Source of the DNA: Ceratorhiza oryzae-sativae
Lineage: Eukaryota; Basidiomycota; Agaricomycetes; Cantharellales; Ceratobasidiaceae
Direction of reading: 5' to 3'
Assembly: GCA_030998015.1 (NCBI GenBank)
Contig: JARWMV010000186.1
Coordinates: 1 to 25,970, forward strand
Length of the DNA stretch: 25,970 bases
The translations under genes and the position numbers were made by a program. This document shows, piece by piece, positions 1 to 7,271 of the stretch; position 1 is the stretch's first letter; each line of letters begins with the position of its first letter. Below the pieces are notes generated by a model that was not told the origin of the DNA, searched no databases, and worked only from the letters and a program-made list of their open reading frames with translations.

Positions 1-1
1 C

Positions 2-643
2 ATTCAGGTCATAGCTCCAACACCTGACAGCATGGTCAACTGCCTGGTACCCCTGACTGCCCACTCACCTTCACACCCTCTCCCAGACAACTTCAGTATG
101 CCAGAGATGCCAGACCATGAGCAGGTCCACCACACATGCCTCCAATACCAGTATGAGGATGGTCCTGGCCCCAGCCATTGGGCCATTTATCAAGACATAA
201 GCTCTATCTACCTTGACAACCTGGAGCGAACCAACACTCCTGAGCCATGGTTGGATAGAGCTGTTCAAACTGCAAGGCACCACTACCACAACTGGCATGA
301 ATGGCCAGTTGAAGCCTACCCAATGCCTCAACCCCTGACTGAGGACTTGGATGCCTCCAATGAATGGGGCAGGGGTCCTGCAGCTGGAGAAGAATACAGT
401 ACCTGGGAGGATTTGGGTCAGACCTCAGGGATGTACTTGGGTGAAGGAGAGCCACAGCAGGAAGCCAGATGGGATGACTGGATTGGGGAATGGGAGCCAC
501 TAGCTCCAGAAAGAGATAGATATGAGGCTGGCTGGGAAGCCAATTTAGATCTATTGCAATGGGTACCTGTAGAGTCTGAATGGGACTTTGACCTGGAGGA
601 GGAGGAGCCTATTGCAGATATACCCTATCTACCAGAAAGGTAG
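2..643 (+). CDS. Unrecognised acidic protein, 5' end outside window
   Basis: One frame is open from base 2 to the TAG at 641-643. The first ATG is at 32, but nothing stops the frame upstream, so the gene may begin outside the window. From ATG 32 it gives 203 residues, rich in Trp, Glu, Asp and Pro, with an acidic C-terminal run (EEEEP) and no membrane segment. I recognise no family. The DNA is almost free of CpG, like the repeats that follow, so this is more likely part of a transposable element (possibly the 3' end of an accessory or gag-like frame) than a host gene. That a 200-codon frame has survived in such DNA is the only argument for function. Confidence 0.4.
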   Translation: MQVIAPTPDSMVNCLVPLTAHSPSHPLPDNFSMPEMPDHEQVHHTCLQYQYEDGPGPSHWAIYQDISSIYLDNLERTNTPEPWLDRAVQTARHHYHNWHEWPVEAYPMPQPLTEDLDASNEWGRGPAAGEEYSTWEDLGQTSGMYLGEGEPQQEARWDDWIGEWEPLAPERDRYEAGWEANLDLLQWVPVESEWDFDLEEEEPIADIPYLPER

Positions 644-687
644 AAGGATATAAAAGTGATTGATCTCCCAAGATTGTTACAACATGT

Positions 688-842
688 CACACATATATTA
701 ACTTTATAGTATTTTCTTGATTTATTACATTTTTCAAGTATATTTTTGAAGTGCACCTTCCTTTTATGGGATGACTATATCATGTGACTCATGGAATGTT
801 CCAGACTATCATGGCCTAGACCATGACATGGATTTATTCCAA
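688..842 (+). repeat. Diverged repeat, copy 1 (copy 2 at about 1908-2055)
   Basis: This stretch and 1908-2055 share blocks in the same order: acacatatat, an AT-rich core containing gatttattacattt, ccttttatgg, catgtga, and a gatgttccag/aatgttccag block. They are direct-orientation copies of one repeat, aged by many substitutions. Copy 1 lies between the first open frame and the pogo transposase. Copy 2 lies inside the sequence that interrupts that transposase. The region 644-1014 otherwise shows no gene. Confidence 0.6.
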
Positions 843-1014
843 TTTTTATAAATTTATTTTGTATTTTGCTCCATTTTATTTTACAGTGATCCACCACATG
901 CCAAGACACCACCATGTGACAAGACACTGCCACCCCAGGGTCTCTTTCCATATTTGTACACAATCAACCTTCTTTCATACATCATCTGTGATCTCCATAT
1001 TTTTGTTCTCCATG

Positions 1015-3240
1015 GTTGGTCAAGCTAAATCTCTGAGAAAGTGCCAAATTCAATTTTCTGATGAGCAGGAGATGCTCATTCAGGAGGTTCTTGCATGGTA
1101 CAGAGTATGTCCTATGCACAATATTCATGGCTGAACACAACCAAAGGGGCTACAAGTACTTTGCACTGAAGTATCCAATGAGCATGCAGCTGCAATTGGT
1201 GGTGTGTTTATCTCAGCCACTCAACCATAGCACATTGTGCAAATGGGTGGCAGTTGTTACAACAAGCATGCAAAGCCCAAGCTCATCTTACCAAGGCCAA
1301 GACAGAAATAGCCTGTGCATTTGTGATTGACACAGCCAGAAAAGGCTATCCATTCTCACATGCACAGCTCCAGCAACATATTGACCAGCTTATTCACCTA
1401 TGTATCCCTAGCTTCTCTGGAGTTGGCCTCAATTACACAGCACAATTTGTTGACCTTCACCACAACAAACTCACTATGCTCTCATCATGATCCCTAGATG
1501 GAGTTTGTGCCAGTGCAGTAAACCCAACAACAATTGATTCATGTTTTGATGTCCTCAGAGAATCTATTGAGGACTATGCTATTGAGGATAATCAGATGTA
1601 TAGAGCAGATGAGACTGGGCTTCAGGCAGTGTCAGGGAATAGCAAGCAAGTCGTTGGACCACAGGGCACAAAAATTGTCTATCAAATCTGAATGGGGAGC
1701 TGCAAAACAATCACAATCATTGTAACAATCTGTGCAGATGGTACCAGTATCCCTCCAACAGTGATATTCAAGGGAAAACATTACCTTCTTAGGTGGGATC
1801 AGGATAACCCACTAAACACCTCATATATGTCATAAACCTATGATTTGCATTAGTACTGACACCTTTAGCTAGAATTGCCCACTCAGCTAAAGGTTGTGTC
1901 ACAAACTGACACACATATATCCACTCTATAATATTTCCTCGATTTATTACATTTTATGAGATCATCTTCAAAACATACTTGCCTTTTATGGTGTATCTGT
2001 GTCATGTGATTCAGGGGATGTTCCAGGCTGATAACTGAGATGTATTTCAACTCCAATGTGAAATTCTGCAGTTCTGCAGTCACTTCTACTGCTTCTATCT
2101 CTTATCAGTCATGACTCACTGTACAGACTTGTTTGTTATGATGTGGCTTGTACTATGTATATAAACCAGGTCAAGTTTGCAGAGGACTCCTCAAGAACTT
2201 GACCTCTCATCAAATACAAGTTCTTTTCTTTTCTTACTATTTTCCTTGTCACCTGACTTGTCGTCGTCAACAGGTTGGGTCAATGGGGAAATAGCTCTTG
2301 GCTGGCTGCAGGACTTTGATCAAAAAACACAGGAAAAGGCAGCAGGACAATACCAACTTTTACTTGTTGATGGACACACCTTGCATGTTGGTCTGGAGCT
2401 CCTTGAATATGCCTGAGACAATAAGATCATCATGCTATGCTATCCATTGCACACAACACACATCCTCCAGGGTCTTGACAAGGTGTGCTTTGGCCCCTTC
2501 AAAAAATACTGGTTGGAAGAGCAGGATAAGTTCAAGCAGGAAACTGGACAACCAGTTGGGAAATCAAATTTTCTAAAGGTGCTGTCAAAAGCATACAAAT
2601 GTACATTTACCAAAAAGACCATCCAATCAGCCCTCCACACAACTGGTGTAGTGCTGTTCAATCCCTTGGTTGTTCAAAAGGACAATATGGTGCCAACAAC
2701 TGACTGATCATACAAGGCTGCACTCCCACTCCCACAACCTGCCCCTGTCCAGGCCATTGTCAAGTTCTTGCAGGACAATGAGTCAGATTCTCATAGCGCA
2801 GAGTCTGCTTCTGGTCTACATCAATGACTATCAGAGACTTCAGCTTGATTCCTTGTTTTGGACTCACTCATTACAGCCAGAACAGCCAAACTCCCAGACC
2901 TGTTGTACACACCCCTAGACCCCATCAGTTGCAATATTCTTGATCTTGTCAATGCACCTGTAGCCTCATCACTTGAGAAAAGCCTACAGAGCACCTTGAA
3001 GGCTCTCATTGAACAAGACCAAGCTTGAGATGACACAGAACAGGCAGTGACTGCTCAAATGTCACTCCAAAGTCTCTACTGCAATCAACTTTGAGGGCAG
3101 CTGTTTGGGAAAGAAGACAATCAGAAAAAAGAGCATGGGAGACTCTTGGGCAACAAGATGCCAGCTGTGATCACTGGGGATGGGTATGATGAGTTTGCTG
3201 TTGAATGGAGAGAGCAGAAACAAAAGGCAGAGGAGTATTG
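1015..3240 (+). pseudogene. Decayed pogo/Tigger-type (CENP-B-like) DDE transposase
   Basis: Fragments in several frames line up in family order. First comes an N-terminal DNA-binding part (about 1254-1490) with KGYPFSHAQLQQHIDQL and a FVDLHHNKL block. The catalytic start follows at about 1590-1690 (YRADETGLQ, then VVGPQGTK), then ICADGTSIPPTVIFKGK at about 1730-1780. After a 445-bp interruption come GWVNGEIALGWL, LLLVDGHTLH and CYPLHTTHILQGLD (about 2270-2480), then a KDN-containing tail. The Asp of DET and the Asp of VDGH correspond to two acidic catalytic residues of the DDE_1 superfamily. Stops at about 1488, 1498, 1690 and 2414 plus frame changes make it non-functional. It ends where an LTR fragment begins at 3242. 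Confidence 0.8.
1828..2272 (+). repeat. LTR-like insert inside the pogo transposase
   Basis: The transposase reading breaks after PLNTSY and resumes at GWVNGEIALGWL. The intervening 445 bp can be read as TGTCATAAAC...GTCAACA, so it has TG/CA ends, but I see no matching 5-bp duplication. It contains copy 2 of the repeat also seen at 688-842. It also holds a foldback at 1857-1901 (TGACAC..TTTAGCT against AGCTAAA..GTGTCA), a TATATAAA promoter-like box near 2158, a quasi-palindrome at 2168-2205 (GGTCAAGTT against AACTTGACC), and a pyrimidine-rich stretch after it. An old solo LTR is the best reading. A large intron is less likely because the frames do not join across GT/AG. Confidence 0.45.
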
Positions 3241-3241
3241 T

Positions 3242-3329
3242 TGTTACAGGTTAGGGTACACTTGAATATCTAGAGCTTAAGCAAATGTAGATATGTTAGT
3301 ATACACTAATCGTACTCAATACTTCTTAG
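3242..3329 (-). repeat. Truncated LTR fragment, 1.3-kb family, inverted
   Basis: This segment begins TGTTACAGGTTAGGGT. It is the reverse complement of the last ~88 bases of the solo LTRs ending at 14820 and 16902, including the CTAGATATTC and TAGTGTATACTAA blocks. It therefore represents the 3' end of that LTR family in minus orientation. It is cut at the first base of the Ty3 LTR. The missing ~1.2 kb does not reappear beyond the other end of the Ty3 element. Confidence 0.8.
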
Positions 3330-4005
3330 TGTCGTGACCCTCTGGAGGCTCCCTTGTGGAGCACTTAAGTAGTGGCTGCGTTGACGGTTTGGTGCTATGC
3401 GGTATGTATTGAGTGTTCTAGTTACAGTGTTTGCTATGGTCTATGGTGGTTGACGAGATAAAGCAAGCTGAGGTGTCCAGTCTTGCTTTATCCTCCTTAT
3501 ATACCTGTGGCTGCGGTGGCTGCGGACGTATTATCTAAGCACACTCCGCAGTAGGTGTAGGTTATGTATAGTACTATGGGTTAGGTAATTGTTTGTCTTA
3601 AGTTTGTGTGGCTCCGAATCTTATAGAGCCGCGCGAGGTCCGAGGGTCATGTGACCTTTTGGACTTAAGCACCCGGCGCTTAATCGCTGAATAAGCGCCG
3701 AGGTCACGTGACAACTCGCTCCTCGCTCCAGGTAACATGGGAGAGAAACGCTGGAGCGAGTTCAGGGTAACCACCGGCGCTTAATCTTTAGCTAAGCGCC
3801 GAGATCACGTGACAACTCGCTCCTCGCTCCAGGTAACATGGGAGAGAAACGCTGGAGCAAGTTCAGGGTAACCACCGGCGCTTAATCATTAGGTAAGCGC
3901 CGAGATCACGTGACCTTGTTTATGGTTTGTTCCGCTTCAGGAAAAATGCCATAAATCTGTACAATATTCGGTTGTTAGGTTATGTCTGCTAGGCGGGTCA
4001 TAACA
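3330..4005 (-). repeat. 3' LTR of the Rep-carrying Ty3 element (676 bp)
   Basis: It starts TGTCGTGACCC and ends GGGTCATAACA on the plus strand, so the TG/CA ends hold in either reading. It is nearly identical to 9376-10157; the differences I see are mostly C/T or G/A transitions (for example gcggta/gcagta, ggtgtcc/ggcatcc). It holds two complete 101-bp tandem units and a partial third, against three complete and a partial fourth in the other LTR. Confidence 0.92.
3675..3915. repeat. 101-bp tandem hairpin units in the 3' LTR
   Basis: Units begin at 3675, 3776 and 3877 (the last partial). Each has a palindrome GGCGCTTA...TAAGCGCC with a short variable spacer. A CACGTG (E-box) inside TCACGTGA follows, then an inverted repeat AACTCGCTCC...CTGGAGCGAGTT. 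The spacers differ (cgctga, tttagc, cattag) while the arms are preserved. One arm base is changed in unit 2 (gagcaag for gagcgag). Confidence 0.9.
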
Positions 4006-4020
4006 TTATCCCCCCCTTTG
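4006..4020 (-). promoter_or_regulatory. Polypurine tract
   Basis: On the minus strand CAAAGGGGGGGATAA sits directly against the first base of the 3' LTR. Position and composition match the plus-strand primer site of LTR retrotransposons. This also fixes the element orientation independently of the open frames. Confidence 0.8.
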
Positions 4021-4076
4021 GACATGTCTTGGGGGATCTCGAGGCATGTTTCTTTTTCTGGGTTCTAAAAGTTTCT

Positions 4077-4208
4077 AAAAGGTATCTCATATATCGAGGA
4101 GGTTAAGGGCGCTGGACTCAAACCAACGACCTTCTGTTCGATGTGTAATTGATTAGCTAGGAGATGATGAGTCAGGCTAGACCCCTTAACCTCTACGCTA
4201 CATGAGAT
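4077..4208 (-). ncRNA. tRNA-like foldback with pol III box motifs
   Basis: On the minus strand ATCTCAT (4208-4202) pairs exactly with ATGAGAT (4090-4084). Further in, GAGGTTAAGGG pairs exactly with CCCTTAACCTC (4193-4183 and 4109-4099). The bases between these stems also pair partly, giving a stem of more than 20 bp. An A-box-like TAGCGTAGAGG (4200-4190) and a B-box-like GGTTTGAGTCC (4124-4114, within a plausible T-arm) are correctly ordered, and TTTT follows at 4080-4077. It is not a normal tRNA: 17 extra bases separate the T-arm from the outer stem, and no anticodon arm is convincing. It lies between Rep and the polypurine tract. Alternatives are a tRNA-derived relic or a hairpin RNA. Confidence 0.4.
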
Positions 4209-4303
4209 TACTTTCTCCTTGCTTATTTCCTTGTTTAAGCTTACTTCTCGACACATGGTCTGTGAATAAAACAGCTTATACAAAGATAAATTATTTTTAT
4301 TTT

Positions 4304-5620
4304 TTAAGGAAAAATAAAAAATGGCTTCCCTCCTGAGTATACCCAGTCTACGTTTTTGGATACCCATAAGTCCCCTTCTTCCCCCTCTATGTCCGTCCAA
4401 CACTTCATTATGGCTGACCGGCTATTCCCCAGGATCACCGTCGGCCGTACCTTCATTGACTTCACATGAGCATATCTGCCTGTGAAGTCTGCTTCGTACT
4501 GGCTCAGGGCTTTGAGCGAGTACTTCCTGTTTGACTGGACCATGTCATCCAGGATCCAGATGTCGGCGTCCTCCGACAGATTCCCCACGTTCCAGACGTT
4601 GCACATCCGGCTATGGGAGCCCTTGGATCGCGCATATGCCGTCTTCCCAGTTCCTGTTTCACCTTCGATCACCAGGATGCGATGGCGCACGCCCCTCCCT
4701 CTCTTCTCAGACTCTTCCGCAAACCATCGGTCCGCCCTGTCGATGTGCGCCTGGTCTTCTGGGACTTCCAACTCCACCGGGATTGCAGGCATGCATCCCC
4801 GGTCCTCCTTATACGTGTACTCAGCATATGCTCGTACCGAGTTCCACGTCGTCACCATCTGGAGGGGGCGCAGGCGCTTGAATGCCTGGTAGTATTCTTT
4901 TTTTGTCGCTGAGGCAACAATCTCCGCCCCGTCCTCCAGGTCCGCCTCCGCCCTTGACCTTTTCCTGCCCTTTCCCTTCACCAGGATTTCCTCTAACCTT
5001 TCCAAGGTCAGGTCCCCCGCCATCAGCTCCTCTACCTCCTCGCCGTTAGCTCCGACATCCTTCCAGAGGTAGTTGAAAGCCTCCCTTGCAGGGTTGCCTC
5101 CTGGTCCGTCCTTGAGGTCCTTCGGCAGGATGTTGGGGTGTTGCCCCTCGAAGTCCCAGAACCGGGTGTTCTGGGTGTTCCAGCCGCCCTTCCGCTCCTG
5201 ACTGATGGAGAGGGCGTGGACATGGAGGGGCCGGGCCGGGTCGTAGTTCGGTTCCTCGGGGTTGTGGCGTTCCACCACCGCCAAAGTCGCCCAATGATTT
5301 GGCCGTTGGCGGCAGAACGCCTCGTATCGGGCGACGAGCCCACTTGAGGGCTGATCGCGTAGCTTCGACCAGGTCAGCAGCACCGCCCTGGTCTGGACGC
5401 GGAACCGGTTTCGGTCGGCTCTTCGGACCCTCGATCCGTCGGCGTAGGCCGCATAGAAGCGGGTGAGGGGGCTCGGCTTGATACCGAGGGCGCTGGCGAT
5501 GGCGACGCCGACCTCCGCCCTTCGCTTGATCCGCTTGGCTGGGGTGTTGCCGCGTTCGATCCATTTCCGCTTAGCATCGTTTACAGTTTTAGAGGTATTT
5601 GGGGACTGGGAAGAGAGCAT
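4304..5620 (-). CDS. rep: CRESS-DNA replication initiator (Rep), full length
   Basis: A single 438-codon frame has every landmark of a rolling-circle Rep fused to a superfamily 3 helicase. These are motif I VLLTWSK (80-86), motif II LHVHALS with the HxH metal ligands (133, 135), a GRS-like stretch FWDFEGQHPNI (154-164), and motif III FNYLWK with the nicking Tyr184 and Lys187. Then come Walker A GETGTGKT (320-327), Walker B IWILDD (354-359) and motif C VILGNS with Asn399. The HPNI signature points to the geminivirus/genomovirus side of the CRESS Reps. In that family the protein nicks the origin, stays covalently bound through the Tyr, and unwinds DNA. It is longer than usual (about 300-370) because of a basic N-terminal extension of ~75 residues and a charged linker (190-240) rich in KGKGRKR. 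No stop or frameshift breaks it. CpG is abundant, unlike the old repeats nearby. The family call is secure; activity is not shown. Confidence 0.93.
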   Translation of the reverse strand: MLSSQSPNTSKTVNDAKRKWIERGNTPAKRIKRRAEVGVAIASALGIKPSPLTRFYAAYADGSRVRRADRNRFRVQTRAVLLTWSKLRDQPSSGLVARYEAFCRQRPNHWATLAVVERHNPEEPNYDPARPLHVHALSISQERKGGWNTQNTRFWDFEGQHPNILPKDLKDGPGGNPAREAFNYLWKDVGANGEEVEELMAGDLTLERLEEILVKGKGRKRSRAEADLEDGAEIVASATKKEYYQAFKRLRPLQMVTTWNSVRAYAEYTYKEDRGCMPAIPVELEVPEDQAHIDRADRWFAEESEKRGRGVRHRILVIEGETGTGKTAYARSKGSHSRMCNVWNVGNLSEDADIWILDDMVQSNRKYSLKALSQYEADFTGRYAHVKSMKVRPTVILGNSRSAIMKCWTDIEGEEGDLWVSKNVDWVYSGGKPFFIFP

Positions 5621-5654
5621 GAGAGTGTGGGTTATCTCGGGTCTTGTGCTTGTC

Positions 5655-5661
5655 TATATAA
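5655..5661 (-). promoter_or_regulatory. TATA box upstream of rep
   Basis: The minus strand reads TTATATA about 35 bases before the rep ATG. This fits a core promoter with a very short leader. TCACATGAC motifs upstream at about 5683 and 5714 resemble the CATGTGA/CACGTGA elements repeated further into the same intergenic region. Confidence 0.5.
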
Positions 5662-5823
5662 GCTGCAAGGTCCGTTTTAATTGTCACATGACTCCGTCTT
5701 GCATTTGTTGTGATCACATGACCTTATTTTGGTGATGACGCATCTCCGAGGGGTGCCCTCCCATCCGTTCCTCCGCGTCGGCCTTGATCCTCGCTACGCT
5801 CGGGGCCTCCGCTCCCCCACTTC

Positions 5824-5862
5824 GGTCGGTGCCCCCTCTCCGACCCCTCCGGTAGTTAGGGG
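5824..5862. other. Two small hairpins in the rep intergenic region
   Basis: GGTCGG (5824-5829) pairs with CCGACC (5840-5845) around a 10-nt pyrimidine loop. CCCCT (5844-5848) pairs with AGGGG (5858-5862) around a loop of exactly nine bases, CCGGTAGTT on the plus strand. They overlap by two bases, so they are alternative folds. A stem with a 9-nt loop in the large intergenic region is where CRESS genomes hold their nicking site. However, the loop does not match the usual TAATATTAC-type nonanucleotide, so this is only a positional candidate. Confidence 0.3.
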
Positions 5863-5874
5863 ATAGCGTATATT

Positions 5875-5996
5875 CATGTGACCAGGCTGGGTCATGTGAT
5901 TCCTGTGCTTTGTTGTTTGTTTTCTGGCAGGTGGTCACGTGACTAGGCTAGGTCATGTGATTCCCGTGCTTTGTTGTTTGTTTTCTGGCAGATGGT
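5875..5996. repeat. Two 61-bp direct repeats with CATGTGA-type motifs
   Basis: Unit 1 (5875-5935) and unit 2 (5936-5996) differ at only a few positions and both contain GGTCATGTGATTCC and GTGCTTTGTTGTTTG. Each starts with a CACGTGA/CATGTGA hexamer-type motif, and a third start (CACATGT) follows at 5997. They lie between the divergent rep and the plus-strand gene, where CRESS replicons carry Rep-binding iterons. They could equally be transcription-factor sites. Confidence 0.75.
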
Positions 5997-6118
5997 CACA
6001 TGTCTGTTGGTGTCACCTGACCAGACCTTGTTTTGATGTTTGTGCACGTTATTGTGTTGCACCGTGATTTTTTAATGTTCGTGGTTTTGTTGTTTTCCTT
6101 CCTCATCCCGTCTTTACT

Positions 6119-6660
6119 ATGCGTGTTATTTCCCTTAACTACAATCCCCTTGACTGCACCTGCTGGTCTCTCCCTGAGGGGGAGTACTGCGCCTACTGTG
6201 ATGCCGTGTGCGACGCCTCCCTTGAAGACTTCTATCGAGGTGTTGGGGACTGGTTCTTCTGTGGGGTGCCCGGTATGTGTGTTCGTTCTTCGTCGTTCTC
6301 ACGTAGCTAACTTGTTCTGTAGAAGAGCGCATCCTCCTTGATGGTCGGGCCCATGAGGCCACCCTTGAGCGTGTCTGGGCGCTCGTTGATCAGGACTGCC
6401 GGTTATTTGAGGAGCGGCAACACCAGGCTGCCCTTGCTGAGTTTTTTGAGGAGGGCTCGGCCCCTTTGTTCGACGAGGCCTCACCCTTTGCGGCTTCTGG
6501 TTCTGGATGTTTCCAGAACTATATGGCCGATCTCCCAGGGGGGGAGGCCCCCTGGCTGTTGCCTGAGAACCAGGCCGGTGGTTCTGCGGCCCGTACTACT
6601 AGGAAGGATAAGAAGGCAAAAAAACCCTATACCCGGCCCCTCAAGGGCAAGAAAAAATAG
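6119..6660 (+). CDS. Spliced orphan gene divergent from rep, 163 aa
   Basis: Exon 1 is 6119-6272 and exon 2 is 6323-6660, joined over a 50-nt intron with GTATGT donor, CTAAC branch sequence (6307-6311) and TGTAG acceptor. The join keeps one frame to the TAG at 6658-6660. The predicted protein has a Cys-rich N-terminus (CTCW, then CAYCDAVCD, within residues 10-35). A Glu/Leu-rich helical middle (LERVWALVDQDCRLFEERQ) follows, then an acidic stretch, and a strongly basic tail rich in Lys and Arg. I recognise no family. Its place opposite rep is where an ambisense CRESS genome carries its capsid gene, and the basic tail would suit nucleic-acid binding. But it is short for a jelly-roll capsid and its basic region is at the wrong end. 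It runs toward the convergent minus-strand frames ending at 6885. Confidence 0.65.
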
Positions 6661-6884
6661 AAAACATTTTTGAAATGTATTATTATATGATTATGAAAAT
6701 TATTCTTAAGACATTCCAAAAACGTGTGATAGGCCCGATAATCACAGGGGCTCCGGGGCCAGCAGGGGCACTTCCTCCAGGGCGCCTGCCAGCTCATCCT
6801 CCCATTTGGCCCAATCCGTTTGGACTCCCTCTTGGGCCGGGTCCGGGGTTGGTTCCTTTATCGTTACTCTCGGCTCCTCCTCCT

Positions 6885-7271
6885 TCACCACCAGGGACTC
6901 CAGGCTTGCGTGAGGCTCGACATATCTGTGTCGTAACCGTGCAGGTTTGGGCGTACCTTCACCCAGTTACGGAAGTCGGCCAAGTTTGCTTCCTTCAACC
7001 TGATGGCAGTAAACATTTCATCAGTGGTAGTGGCCTCAAGCAGTCCCACATACGGTGCCGCCGGTGCCAGCTTCCACTGCTCCAACAGTGCCTTTGCCCG
7101 GCGCTCCACCTCCCAGTCCCCTCCGTCTGCCATTTGGCCTGTGGCCCTCCTCTGTTGCCTTGCTGCCTTGGTCACCACGTCGACTGTTGGTCCCACGATA
7201 TTGTCGACGACATACATCGGTGTTCTTAACAAGGCGTTTCTCGTCGTTGTTGGCTTCGGCTTCCATGCCAT
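6885..7271 (-). CDS. Unrecognised 128-aa cargo frame (ORF4)
   Basis: The ATG is at 7271-7269 and the stop at 6887-6885. The product has a basic N-terminus (MAWKPKPTTTRNALL), a middle with VDVVTKAARQQRRATG, and a helical C-terminal half (WEVERRAKALLEQWKLAPA, then IRLKEANLADFRNWVK). No membrane segment or known motif is visible. Its first 46 bases overlap the end of the upstream minus-strand frame in another register. It may be a separate gene, the second half of one protein joined by a frameshift, or a second exon. Base composition matches rep and the other cargo genes. Confidence 0.5.
   Translation of the reverse strand: MAWKPKPTTTRNALLRTPMYVVDNIVGPTVDVVTKAARQQRRATGQMADGGDWEVERRAKALLEQWKLAPAAPYVGLLEATTTDEMFTAIRLKEANLADFRNWVKVRPNLHGYDTDMSSLTQAWSPWW

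Noticed and set aside
4065..4403. Minus-strand 112-codon frame over the Rep end and the tRNA-like region
   Set aside because: It runs across the Rep stop, the foldback and the 3' untranslated region in another register; no motif or start context supports it.
4482..4912. Several overlapping plus-strand open frames antisense to rep
   Set aside because: They lie fully within the Rep coding region, show low-complexity Pro/Arg/Ser translations and no motifs; they are by-products of GC-rich coding DNA.
4304..5620. Rep as a Helitron RepHel or a parvovirus-type protein
   Set aside because: There is one nicking Tyr in a YxxK motif, an HPNI-type GRS stretch, and a short SF3 helicase instead of a Pif1-type helicase, which fits geminivirus/genomovirus-like CRESS Reps.
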